DNA of 64,000 nucleotides. Origin: Hymenolepis diminuta (lineage: Eukaryota; Platyhelminthes; Cestoda; Cyclophyllidea; Hymenolepididae). The position numbers were made by a program, and so were the translations under genes. The stretch lies in assembly GCA_900708905.1 (NCBI GenBank), contig CAADRB010000073.1:248882-312881 (forward strand). Direction: 5' to 3'. The notes beneath the pieces were generated by a model. That model did not search any database, was not told the DNA's origin, and saw only the letters and a list, made by a program, of their open reading frames with translations. Numbering within the stretch: position 1 is the first letter of the stretch; each line of letters opens with the position of its first letter. Shown one piece after another: positions 1 to 10,576 of the stretch.

Positions 1-449
1 AGCTTTCCTTAAATGGACTTTGGAACTATAGATTATATACTTCAATGAATGCTATAGTTAGTGTATGACAAAACTTAATCTCAAGAAGGAACGTTACGAA
101 ATTATTTGAATAGTCGGCGATAATGATGTCTGATTGTTCGCACTCTATTTCACAATATGATATCAATTCTAAATTCACTTATTTATCTCTAATGGATATC
201 AGATTGTCCATTTTGGTCTAACCTAAATTCTCTTAGGTTGCTTTTATAAAACCTTGAATATGTTCAAAATATATGCTTACTGAAAAATTTGACTTTATCC
301 AGGGGATTGGAGATAATTACTGGCAATATTTATCTTGTGGTTATATTTTCTCTTCCAGTGTCAATTTGAAAGAAGTTTTATTAATCACATTCTAATCAAG
401 TTTAAGAATTCTATAACAATATAAAGTGTGTAAATCGCAAAACCCTTAC

Positions 450-564
450 CTAGAATACCGTTCTTTACGGATGGAAAGTAAATAATTGCAACCAGTGTAC
501 ATTGATTAGCTACTTCGAGATCTAATGAAACCAGTGGATTACCATTGAAATAATTTATTTGACT
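450..564 (-). CDS. Candidate internal exon, unknown product
   Basis: On the minus strand one frame is open through the whole stretch and ends at a strong donor (CTAG|GTAAGG, GT at 449-448). The residues look protein-like, for example NGNPLVSLDLEVANQ and VAIIYFPSVKNGIL. The proposed acceptor (TGCTAG at the upper edge) has a poor pyrimidine tract and an in-frame TAG lies just upstream, so the left limit of the coding part is uncertain. I do not recognise the product. The gene would run off the left edge of the window. An open frame of about 35 codons can also occur by chance here. Confidence 0.3.
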
Positions 565-581
565 CTAGCATTTATTTTCAG

Positions 582-712
582 GAATGTTTAGAATGAAGCT
601 TAGTAGGGGTGGCTGGGATATAATTAGTTCACTAGTCCATCTGGTAATTCATGCTTGTCAATGGGAACCTATCAGTGGAATGGAGGGATTAATGGCTATG
701 CATTATGTTTAG
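582..712 (+). CDS. Candidate terminal exon or small ORF (42 codons)
   Basis: A good acceptor (TTTATTTTCAG, ending at 581) is followed by GA and then an ATG at 584. The frame stays open for 42 codons (MFRMKLSRGGWDIISS...) to TAG at 710-712. The product is not recognised. It lies on the opposite strand to the neighbouring candidate exon at 450-564, so both need not be real. Confidence 0.2.
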
Positions 713-2544
713 TTTAGAATAAATTTCTATGAAATTCTATAAATGATTGATATCCCTAATTCAAGTACTTTGTCTATGCGTAGTAGGACAAAAAAGTCAA
801 CTTTTAAACCAGACAATGAGCCTTTCAACTGTCGTCGTGTTTTTAGCAAACATAAATTGATATTTTATCTTCTTTCACTAAAAACAGCTAGATTTTGTTT
901 ATTTGGAGTGAAAATCTTAGGAAAATTAGATTAAATGAATTAGATTGTTCGTTTTCACCGGAGAGGCTCCATAATGCTGACGCCCTACTTAAGATGAGTA
1001 TTGAAATGACCTCGAGAATGAAAACATATTCTCAAATTTGAGAGCTAAAATTTTTCAAATTTAGGCGAATATTAATTAAATGAAACAATTAAAACTTTAA
1101 TATTATTATATAATGAAGAAAAAGTGTGTACACAAGATACATATTCAAATAAAAAGTTTCAGTATTTGATTTTTTGATCAATTTGCAGAAGTCTAGTTAG
1201 GTATATATTTTCCTCAAATTACTTACAAAATTCTTTGGTAATCTAAAGTAGTGCAAGGAAGAAATGATTAAAAATAATCAGCACTGATAATAAGTATTTG
1301 TTTATATATATTATAATAAAACAATATGAATATAAGTTTGCACACATCTGCATAGTGCATATCAAGACAATAGATTTTTTTAAAGCATGACTTTCAATCG
1401 AAATGAGATTCATGATACTTTTAATATGTTTAGAATGAATATTGACCGAAATTCAAATTCAAAATTGTAGTAAAATGGATTTAAATATTGGTGACGAGGT
1501 TTCATATGGTATCTTATTTTCCTTCATACCGTAACGTTTAGCTGTTAGTTTCGTTTAGTGAATTCTAATTCAGATTACGAAAAAAAATTGACTAAAAATC
1601 CACCATCTTTTTAGTTATCGTTCCGCAGCTTAACTACCATACATTTAATTTATAGCTGATTAATAGTATGAGGCGTTAATTTCAGCAGTATTAATGATTG
1701 ATTTGGATTTTTGCACTTACAAAAATTACTCCGAAAAATGACATCTTCAGGTTAGCGCACTTATTCAAATGCGTATTAATGCTTAATTTTATGCGGAAAA
1801 TTAGAAATTGAGTGCTAATCAATTTTTGTGACCATTCAATCTCTAGGATCTTAAATGTATTTAATATCTCCATAGATGATAGTAGCAGAAGTTTAGCATA
1901 TTAAAGAGATAAAGAATCTTTGTCTTTGATTATAAATTGCCCAAAGGAAGGTATAGATAGACAAAAAATATGAAATAGTTTTTAATCTGATATTTTTTGA
2001 AGTTTAAAATGTTCTAACTGAAGTGAAATTATATAAACTAAACAAATAATCTCGATGCAGAATAAATTAGCTGGAAGAGACAATGGCCGGATGATATGAT
2101 TCGGTTAATTCCATAACTAATATTAAGTTTATCTAATCAGCTTAAAATGATTGGTTAGTTTTTGTAGCATAAATAAGAGTAGGATAAAGGTAGATAACGG
2201 TAAAATTATAAGATTTTGACTCTGGAAAGTGAAATTTTTTCAAGAGCTTAAGTTGTGATTTCTTTTGCCTTTAAGTCCTTATTTTGAGGTATTTGACCAC
2301 ATTATATTCTGTTTTCAATACTATTGGACAAAACTCGCGCTAGGTATCAGTTTACCTAAAGTAAGACTTGCATTTGTTTGTAATTTCTTAGTCATGGATT
2401 ATTAACCAAATTTATAAAACCAAACATCTAATTAGAAGTTTTATCAGAATTTTAATTTAGAGTATAAATATCTTAATAGAGAAGCATTTTTGGTTATAAT
2501 CTGAAGAAAATTAAAGTAGATTGACCCAGCCATTGCTTTTATAG
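713..2544. other. A+T-rich non-coding stretch
   Basis: I see no convincing gene here apart from the weak minus-strand first-exon candidate at 1721-1873 listed separately. The stretch has many homopolymer runs and frequent stops in all frames. It is probably intergenic or the 5' intron of the gene whose exon begins at 2545. Confidence 0.5.
1721..1873 (-). CDS. Candidate first exon ending at a GTAAGT donor
   Basis: A minus-strand ATG (1873-1871) opens 51 codons (MEILNTFKILEIEWSQK...) that end exactly in phase 0 at a perfect donor TTT|GTAAGT (1720-1715). The composition is rich in I, L, F and K, as random A+T-rich DNA would also give. No partner exon was identified. This is a splice-consensus call only. 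Confidence 0.2.
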
Positions 2545-3031
2545 ATACCTCCGTCCACTATTGCTTCATGATCCCCACCAGCACGATGAAATCACAGATG
2601 TCTATGCAGATATTGCTCTAGCTCTTCACCACGCCTCCGTTGCCAAAGATCGTCACTCGGTCCATTTCCATCTCCGTCGTTTGCGTCCACAACTAAAGAA
2701 AGCCTTCTACTATCAGCAACAGAACTCCTTTCCTCATAATAAGACCAGTCTCCTTTTGAAACCATTCCATAACATCCATTTACACCACATTGACCTCATC
2801 TCGAATTCAGGCCTGGATGCAAGTCATCAACATTATCACTCCACCGAAACACCCGAAGATGAGGTGATTTCGGATTCCAGCAGGGAAGTTTTCTATGATA
2901 TTGAAAGTAATGGATTTTCACAAGATGAGAATTGGGAAGCATTTCATTCACTAAAGACAGTGCCGAAAAGGAGAAAGAAAGCTTGCTGTGGATTTGATTT
3001 GGAATCTTCAGAATCTGATACTTTTTCCTTG
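2545..3031 (+). CDS. Large coding exon of an unrecognised His-rich protein (gene A)
   Basis: A frame of 162 codons runs from an acceptor (CATTGCTTTTATAG, ending 2544) to a strong donor (TCCTTG|GTAAGC, GT at 3032). It is far longer and richer in G+C than the surroundings. There is no convincing ATG near its start, so it is probably an internal exon beginning with the last base of a split codon. The protein opens with a His/Asp stretch (LLHDPHQHDEITDVY), followed by a probable helix and a basic region (LRRLRPQLKKAFYY). A Ser/Glu/Asp-rich middle and a basic cluster (PKRRKKACCG) follow, and the exon ends in an acidic Ser-rich tail. The exon ends in phase 0, which fits the terminal exon at 9906. 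I do not recognise the family. The basic clusters suggest, but do not prove, nuclear location. Confidence 0.75.
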
Positions 3032-3582
3032 GTAAGCTTTATTATCAAAAAATATACAAATACTGTTTTTTTGTGAAAGAACAAATAAAGAGTAAGAATG
3101 TTTGAGATTAAATTTAAAGAATAAAATTATACCTCTAGGTGAATTGAACATAAATGAACCAGAAATTAAGTTCAGATATTCATTGTTCCCAAATCAGTAT
3201 TCTTACCGTTTATGAATCAATTTCAGCTATTTATTTGATACCATTTGACCAAATAGGATTAATTTAGAACACAAAATTCATTTCAACTTGTGCGTCGGGG
3301 TCTCTACAAAGTTAAAGCATTTTATGGCAATGATTTACAGATGTGATTAGGCCTATCTAGATGTCATAACAACCATGGAAGTCCGTTTGCTAAGTGACTA
3401 ATCTAAAATGTTAAATTATTAAATTAGCTAGTTTAACAGATAATAAATATGCATAACCCCAATTACAAAATTTATTATGGGAATCTATTTTGGACTGGTT
3501 CTTTTATTAATTGGTATGACGTAACGGCAATATTCTTTAATATTTTTTATTGAATATTCCAACAAAATAGAAGAGATTTTTG

Positions 3583-3599
3583 TTTATATATATATATAT
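3583..3599. repeat. (TA)n microsatellite
   Basis: About eight TA units, just outside the mariner remnant. Confidence 0.8.
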
Positions 3600-3660
3600 C
3601 AGATTGTAACAGAAGTTCTTCCCTTTTTTAGTTTGAATTAAAGTTAAAATATACATTTAC

Positions 3661-4710
3661 TTAGTTTTCAACATAGTCATCATTTTTATTAATTACATTT
3701 TCCCATCTTGCCATGGGCTTTCTGATTCCTTCTCCATAGAATTTAGCCACTTTGGACTCATAAAGAGAAACTAGCTCCATTCCACCTCTTGAAGTAAGCC
3801 TTTGTCCCATTCAACGATTCTGAAAAAATGAAAATCGGTTGGTGCAAGATGGGGAGAATATGGCGGGTGATGTATGACTTCCCAGCCAAATTCTTCAACG
3901 GGATTTTTGATTGCTCTTGAAGTATGGGGTCTGGCATTGCCATGGTGCAGAATCGCTCCTTTTCGATTGACCAAAGAAGGCCGTTTTTCCTGTCTTTAAC
4001 CGCTTTTAAACAAGTTAGCTACTGACAGTAAACTTCGGATTTTTTTGTTTGATTTGCACCCATTAATTCATAATAAACAATTCCCACCCACCATCCAATC
4101 TCATCATACACACGAAAGAATTTGTTTCGAGTGCAGAACACTTCTTGGTTGTTGAATTGGCTTTGAACCATTGTCTTGACTTAGCCACTGTCTTTTGCAC
4201 TTAAAATTGTTGTAAAAGATCCTCTTCTCGCCGCTGTCAGTTATGATTCGGTCTAAAAAAAGGTGCCTGAAGTTCACGAGGACGCAGTGAAACACAACAG
4301 GTCACAGGCTGTTGCTTGTTGATTTCTAACAAATCATGTGAGGGAGGGGGCATTTTCCAGCCTTTGAGACTTTCCCAGCCAAGTCTTTTCATTTCCCTAT
4401 ATATGGTCATATGGCTTACGTTAAAGGTTTTGCTCAGTTCTCTACTAATGCAGGTTGAATTTTCATCAATGTGAACTTGCAATTGCTCAGAATCGATATT
4501 TTTGAGCATCCTGCTCTCGGTTGGTCTTTCATGCTGAAGTCATCCTTTTTTGAAACCACCTGCAAAAAACTACTTTCTGCAGGTCTTTTTATTCATGATA
4601 TCATTTCCATAAGTGTCTTTGGGTTTTTTTGCTGATGAGCTTGGCGTATTTCCTTCATGAGATTCAAACAGTAAAATATGCTCGATATGCTCTTTATTTG
4701 GGGTGTACAT
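3661..4710 (-). pseudogene. Decayed mariner transposase
   Basis: The minus strand carries a nearly full-length mariner transposase reading, about 350 codons against a usual 345 or so, split over frames. In order it shows the N-terminal helix-turn-helix region (ATG at 4710, NKEHIEHILLFESHEG), a second HTH segment (VSHMTIYREMKRLGWES), the FLDRIITDSGEK block around the first catalytic Asp, the second-Asp block (HHGNARPHTS at about 3920-3950), YSPHLAPTDFHFF, and the C-terminal RKPMARWENVINKNDDY near 3670-3710. In functional mariners the second block reads HDNARPH; here the Asp is Gly, a direct loss of a catalytic residue. Several frameshifts also break it. Terminal inverted repeats were not identifiable, so the ends of the element are unknown. 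It sits in the presumed intron of gene A. Confidence 0.88.
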
Positions 4711-4939
4711 TAGGGCTAGAAATAGTTATTAATAACGATAATTATCACACAATCTGAAAGAAGATATAATATTTAATTAATTTTCATAGATAAGCATATA
4801 ACATTAATGAGGTAAATTGAAGTAATTGTGCCCTAAACACAGTTCAAAAATTGGACAGAACTTCTCTTATAACCTGACAAATAAATGAATATATAATGAA
4901 CTAGAACTAGATCGTAGAATCTCGGATTATTGCTAGCAG

Positions 4940-5032
4940 CTATCAGTAGGAAACAAAATTCCAAACACGTTGAGGAATTGATCGTAAATATACTCCAGCT
5001 ACCATTGAAGAAAATGAGTCTCAAACATGGTT
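4940..5032 (+). CDS. Candidate internal exon
   Basis: An open frame (SRKQNSKHVEELIVNILQLP...) lies between an AG at 4938-4939 and a GTAAGT donor at 5033. The residues look helical and protein-like. Its phases (enter 1, leave 1) do not fit between the 2545 and 9906 exons, so if real it belongs to another or an alternative transcript. Confidence 0.2.
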
Positions 5033-6952
5033 GTAAGTGTGCGAAACTATTCTTTCAAAAATAATCTGTTAATTGGAGAATAGCTCCATTCGGCCTAATC
5101 TAATTAGTTTAAAACCCATGCCCTCCAAACTTTAATTAACGAGTTTGAATTAAAATGTTATTTGGTTTTACCTGCTTCACATTTAATTCATTCTAACTCA
5201 GAAGCAATAACAATTCGTGTACCTTTGTTTATATATAAATCATATTGAATAACAGTGTCTCTCTTTGAAAATAATATTAACTGTGTCTTAACTGCAAGAA
5301 GGGTATTTCAGTCATTATTTCCTCTTAATTTATAAGCTTCCTATCTGAGTAACAAATTTTCCAGATTTTAGAAATTTTTAACCGTGAAACTTTATTCTGA
5401 TACAATTCTATTGCAGGTTAGAAGGTAGAGTTTTGGTTAGTCATCATGATGTGTTGATGGGCGTTACCTATTTTCTCTCGATCTAATTCTCATCTGTTTC
5501 TGAAAATACAAATGGAAATTAAACTACAATATAATTTGTTTGACCTTCAACAGGGTATCGGTTCAGTTCATTAAAATATTTTGCAAAATTCGATTAGAAA
5601 AAATTTATTTATAATGATCTAACATGCTTGAGGGAATATGTTCGATATTATGCAGATGTTTAAATTTTTATGCATTTCTATCTTGTTATCACCTTGCGTA
5701 TCTTAACATTTTGGGAATTTTGATTTCCCCATGAGTTTAATTAATCACTTGTATGGGACTGTTTTTAATGCTTATGTGAATAGCTCTTGAGTGAAATTTT
5801 CCACATGGCTCCAAAATATAAAACATCTTCCCTATATCCTTTCTTCATGCAGTTGGAATTAAGGCCGATTTAAATAAAAAAGGTTTGACGGCCAATATAT
5901 TAATCTAACTTGGATTTCGATAATAAATTCCACTTGTTGAGTTAAAAGTAGCAAGAATGGAGGTGATAATTAAACATTCCCAAATAGGGAGAATATGAAC
6001 AAAGTACAGTAAGCAGTTAAATCAAGTTTAGCTATATATATGTGAACAATTGACATAGCGAAAGGGTGGATTCTTGCCAGATCAAATATTTTGAGATCGA
6101 AATTTAATCGTAAATGTTCAGTGACTGCATCGTTCAACCATATTCTTGATATTACCTAATTCAGGATTTGACTATCTCACTAATAACAGTAAATCACAAG
6201 TGGAGAAATAAACCTGGAAGCGAATTTTCATTCAAATTCAGGTTGAAATTTATTTTTTGCTCATCTTTAACCTTATGAGATTGTAAAATTCTCCAGGGGG
6301 GTTAGTTGAGAATTGCTCAGGGTGAGGATTAACTCATGTTGGATTACATTTTCCCGTTCTATGTGAAATTTTTTATGCTGGTCTTAGATATGACAATATC
6401 CTTCAGTTTTATCTTTTTTCGTATAGTAAAGACTAGGATCTGGGTTGTTCTTTGGTATAAGAATAGATAATCTTATTACGTAGAGCTAATTCGATCGGAA
6501 CGACATATTATTAGCGCTACTTAATTATTTTATAGTAGCAAGTTTTTACAGCATTATGCACTGATGTTCTACGCGTCCGGAGGCTTTTCCATTATTAAAA
6601 ATGTATAAACGACATAAGCAATCATAGGGAAATTTCAGTTATATGGGTACTGGGAAACACCGTTAATTTTTAACATTAAACGAGAAAAATGATAGAAGTT
6701 GGATTGGATTTCAAATTTTAAATGATATGCTTTCTGTATTTATTTATTTAAGTTTCATACGGTTCATGGCATAAAATGCAATCTGGAAGCGTATTAATAA
6801 ATAGCAGCATGTATTAGTGCTTAAAGCCTTACAGAGTCAGATCACTATACAAGGAATATTATTTTGTACCGTGTTTGCTTCGTTAAAGTATAGTTAGATC
6901 TGTGTGGAAAATTGGTACAAAAATAGCAAGAAATCATATTTAGTATTGAAAA
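5033..6952. other. Intronic or intergenic A+T-rich DNA
   Basis: No ORF, repeat copy or RNA gene was recognised. If gene A spans 2545-10106, this is part of its intron. Confidence 0.5.
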
Positions 6953-6958
6953 TTTATT
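6953..6958 (-). promoter_or_regulatory. PolyA signal AATAAA of the SKP1-like gene
   Basis: TTTATT on the + strand gives AATAAA on the minus strand, about 28 nt after the TGA of the SKP1-like frame. It supports the short C-terminus being the genuine transcript end. Confidence 0.7.
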
Positions 6959-6985
6959 AACGATCACTAAGATCACCTAGAAAAA

Positions 6986-7388
6986 TCATAACCTAAATTC
7001 CTGTTTAAGTCTATCAACCGACTTCCCCCTCATTCTTTCTGCAATTGCGATAGCACAGGCATCTTGAAGTTTCTCAATTCCCAGGTATTCTGCAGCATTC
7101 ATGATTTTAAAGATGCCTGATTTGTGCCTGTCAAAGAAGTGCCTATCCCATTGGCAAAGTGTCCACTCATTCCTATTACCAACTCTTTGATTGTCTTCCT
7201 CAGGACTGCAAGTCAGGTGGTACTTACACCATTCAAGTATTACTCGAAGCACGTGAAGAGAGAATGAGTGATGAATTTCAGCAAAATCATTGCCTATCAT
7301 AAGGAAGAGGTTAAAAGAAAAATAATAACATACCAGCATCTGAATGTTCCTCAACCTTCACCTCACCATCGGCAGCACTACGATTCAT
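6986..7388 (-). CDS. SKP1-like protein, short form, two exons with a 40-nt intron
   Basis: Exon 1 (7388-7334) starts at ATG and ends GCTG|GTATGT. The intron is 7333-7294 (40 nt, TTATGATAG acceptor). Exon 2 (7293-6986) ends in TGA. The join restores one continuous 120-residue frame. Residues 33-118 follow the SKP1 fold: VLRVILEWCKYH (37-44 match the SKP1 IQWC block), a charged Pro/Glu linker, LCQWDRHFF (SKP1 WDQEFL), then NAAEYLGIEKLQDACA (SKP1 AANYLDIKGLLD) and MRGKSVDRLKQEF (SKP1 IKGKTPEEIRKTF). Known SKP1 proteins are about 163 aa and bridge cullin-1 to F-box proteins. This one lacks most of the N-terminal BTB strands and stops before the last helix that helps hold F-boxes. The close polyA signal argues for a gene rather than a random fragment. 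It is divergent, so it may be a paralogue with altered partners or an early pseudogene. Confidence 0.75.
7294..7333 (-). other. 40-nt intron in the SKP1-like gene
   Basis: A GT...AG segment whose removal joins GCTG to GCAATG in frame. Introns this small are typical of flatworm genes and help with taxonomic placement. Confidence 0.65.
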
Positions 7389-8394
7389 GGTTGATTATTA
7401 ATTCTAATTTAACTTAAATGAATGAGCGATGTTTGCAGATAGAAAATATAATTTAAAATTCAAAAAAAAGATTTAAATAATTTTTACCTGCTTTAAAGCA
7501 TGTAAATTGATTCATCTTAAGCAGTGGAAAGGCATTAAGGATCTCCTAATATCCTAAATCTGGGATTATGTTATATAGATCTCATAAACGAGGCAGGATA
7601 GAATGAAAGAGCATGCAAAGTTATATGAGTAAGAAATATATATAAACCAAGGAGTATTAAAAGGCACAAGAGCGGAAGCAACCATCTTGGCACAATGGCC
7701 ACTCCCGTCTCTCACAGTATGGGACTTGAGGTGGAGCATATTTTGGGTCCTGGGTTCTCTTTAATCAACTGTACGCCCATATTGGTCCCCATGTTGGCTA
7801 GTGCTTCCGTATTGGCTTAGCCTGCTTCCAATTGCTCAATAGCAACGTGCCCAGTGGTTTACACTAATTAAGAACGTCACGTTCTGACAACCATTTGCCA
7901 ATATTTTGCACTTTATTATTTTGTTCGTTTAATCAGTGCCTTAAAAAGAAAACTTTCAGTTAAAACTAATATTTGGGCTCGTGACGTAGCAGCTAACGTG
8001 CTCGTATTTAAAATTAGAGATGCATATCCGGTAAATGGAATGGCACTGTATCTACTAGTACTCATTGATGCACATTCGGCGAGTAGCACGATCAACCGAA
8101 CTAATTAAAATTGGCCAAATCTTTACGAGTTTCCCATCGGAGGAATACTAAGATATTAATTATCCTACCTAAGTCTTTATTGCTAATTGACGGACATGGT
8201 TGACTTTTAACTCCTCGTCTAGCATAAGGGTAAATTGAATCACTGTTTGTTTTCATCAATCCCTATTTTAAGTGTAGTGGGTGTAATTTTCTCTACTTAT
8301 GATATTACTATCCGCAGTAATATTTTAAAAATTGTATAATTTTTAAATTTAGGATGTGAATAAAATAGTTAACAGAAGTCCAATAAATGATAAA
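7389..8394. other. Non-coding stretch, a few G+C-richer patches
   Basis: No gene seen. A short phrase (ATGGGACTTGAGGT) near 7720 recurs near 11125, which hints at an old shared repeat, but the match is too short to define a family. Confidence 0.35.
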
Positions 8395-8620
8395 GGGGAG
8401 GAGACCAGAAAGACACTGAGAGCAACTTCGAGGTTTCAAAGAGCCTTACATCATTTGAATTTTTAAGTTTGCATTATAAAATATTTACCAAATGGCCATT
8501 TCATGTTCCAAAAATGAAAATTCATAATTTAGTCCCTGGATTACAGCAAATGCATGTCTACGAAAGACCGTTTTTTATCTAGAAGAGTCGGTCTTGCCTC
8601 TTTATTTTTTCTCCAACGTA
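8395..8620 (+). repeat. Interspersed repeat family R1, copy 1
   Basis: Shares an ordered set of phrases with copies at 23440, 47925 and 63285: a GATGCTGAGAG..CAAGGT-like start, a TTTGATTTGTG-like middle, then CCTGGATTACAGCAAATGC (copy-to-copy variants) and a GGTCTTG tail. No ORF is conserved. It is likely a SINE or a non-autonomous DNA element. The class is unknown because no clear ends were found. Confidence 0.6.
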
Positions 8621-9100
8621 GTAAAACACAAAGAATAAAAATTCCTGAGCCTCGCAATATACCTGACCTTAATTATTTGACTATGGTATATCATCAGATT
8701 TGAAATATGGGATACTATACTTAATTAGATCTTGAAAGCTATTCTACCCACTTGAGTAAATAAATAGATCAGATCTTAAATGGTGAGAAACATTACGTTG
8801 CAAATCCTAAATTAAATCCTCAGTAGTTTGAGCAGATAGATTTCTCGATTTTATTTCTGAAAAGCCCTTAAATGGGATCACGAAGTACCTTTTAACACTA
8901 CCACAACAATAAAGTTACTGAGGTATTAAGACTACCTATAATATAAAAATTAAAGTCTGGAAATACTTATACCAGCCTTCTTGTTAATCTGAATCAATAA
9001 TAGCGCAAGCGAAATTAGAGCATTTTATATTCTGTTTCTTTGTTTTGATTACAATTTCTTGAAGTTGGCTGACAATTTTACTTTTAAATGCCATATTCAG

Positions 9101-9176
9101 AGATGCACTTTCCAGCGAAGCTGCTGTTGAATTTATTCTCTCAAAACAGTCTCGAATTCGGAAAGATCTGTTATAA
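9101..9176 (+). CDS. Candidate short terminal exon
   Basis: After an acceptor (CCATATTCAG, ending 9100) the frame reads DALSSEAAVEFILSKQSR... for 24 codons to TAA at 9174-9176. The residues look protein-like, but the exon is short and another frame is open through it as well. It could be an alternative 3' end of gene A. Confidence 0.2.
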
Positions 9177-9905
9177 AGCTGATTTCATTCGTCCTACATA
9201 AAGTCTCTTTAGGCTTGCCGAACTCGGATGGTAAGTGACACGTTAGATTTCTTGAAATCTATTCTATTGAAAATATTTGCAAGAATTTCTACTTCTAATC
9301 CAATATACAGTTGTTACAATGTAGAAGACACCATCGTATACTCAATATCCATAACATATATTGTCTTGCTATTTTTCCTAATCCACTTATCATTTTCAAA
9401 AAATGCAAAGTAGCTCTAATCCTGGGTAAAGTACTTTTGCAACTACACTGAATTAGGCTAGCTATTCCCTCAGATAACTTTCGGTCTTCCTACGTCTAAC
9501 AGAAAACAGCAGCCTTTAACAAATGAGAAGACCGTGGGTTAAATAAGACCACGGGTTTATTAGACACTGGGAAATGAATGAGAAGGAAAAGGAGGAAGGA
9601 TCAGGAAGATGGATTTGGAGGAAAGAAGGAGTCATCAGTACAAAGAGAGGACAATGTGGATTGTGATAGACAGGCGAAACGAAGTACGATAAAGGCCACA
9701 GGTGCTACAAATGTAACGCCTTCCCTTTGCTTATCTTCCGAACTTTGGAAATTGATAGGCCTAAACGAAAAAGAATATATCATCTTTGATGTCATAAAAC
9801 GAGTCTAATTTAATGCTCCAAATGAGTGCTGAGAATTATCCTTCTCAAAAGAATACATTTAGCATGATATTTTTCTTATCTTTCACTCAATACTTTCATT
9901 TTCAG

Positions 9906-10106
9906 GATGATATAGCAGCAGATCATTTGAAACCATCTTCATCTTCAAGTGAACGCCGACGCCAAGATGAAGACGAAAGCCTATTCAGAGAACTTCTTTT
10001 ACGACAAAATCAACACACATATACGTTCGACGAGTGTGCCTTTGCTGAACAAGTTCAAGCCTCCATCCAAAGCAAACATCGTGCTCTCAAATTCCACCAT
10101 TTGTGA
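9906..10106 (+). CDS. Terminal exon of gene A (66 codons)
   Basis: The acceptor TTTCATTTTCAG ends at 9905. The frame then runs in phase 0 for 66 codons to TGA: DDIAADHLKPSSSSSERRRQ, an acidic stretch, LFRELLLRQNQHTYTF, and a C-terminal basic tail ending KFHHL. The phase matches the exon ending at 3031, and the Ser/acid-rich character continues smoothly across the join, so I infer one gene with an intron of about 6.9 kb. An ATTAAA polyA-signal variant follows at 10191-10196. The family is not recognised. Extra exons between the two cannot be excluded. Confidence 0.6.
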   Translation, partial: DDIAADHLKPSSSSSERRRQDEDESLFRELLLRQNQHTYTFDECAFAEQVQASIQSKHRALKFHHL

Positions 10107-10190
10107 AAAGATACACACATGTCTACTTGTTTGCATCAGTAGCAATGTTTATTTTAGAAAACTTGAAGCTTTTAGTACATCAGATGAAAG

Positions 10191-10196
10191 ATTAAA
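10191..10196 (+). promoter_or_regulatory. ATTAAA polyA-signal variant after gene A
   Basis: ATTAAA lies 85 nt after the gene A stop codon. The motif is common by chance in this composition. Confidence 0.35.
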
Positions 10197-10454
10197 AAAT
10201 GAAAATTGATTATAAAGCTGGTCAAATTATGACTTATTTTATTGTGACGCGGTGGTTATTAGTTTAATTTTGGTACATATGACTTATTTATATCTGTAAA
10301 CTTTACTTATCATCATCTTATTTTAACATTAAATGTAAAGGTGTTGTTATTCGGTGGTTCATAAAATTTGCCTTATTAATACCATATACGTTAGCTCCAT
10401 AATATACACATATGTTAGTTTACAGTTCTTCCTGTTTGTATTTTCTGCTTATAG

Positions 10455-10576
10455 GGAGGCGAAAGATTATTCTGGCGTGTATCGGGAGCGCGATTGCACG
10501 CAGTCGCTATATCACTTCTGCGTTACGGCTTGACGAGGTCGACCGCCATTCGCTGATTAATCCGCTATCTGACTAA
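10455..10576 (+). CDS. Candidate terminal exon in a CpG-rich patch
   Basis: The acceptor TTTTCTGCTTATAG ends at 10454. One frame then gives 39 codons (RRKIILACIGSAIARSRYIT..., ending INPLSD) to TAA at 10574-10576. The stretch is conspicuously rich in CG dinucleotides compared with everything around it. It may instead be an inserted element of different base composition. The product is not recognised. Confidence 0.3.
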
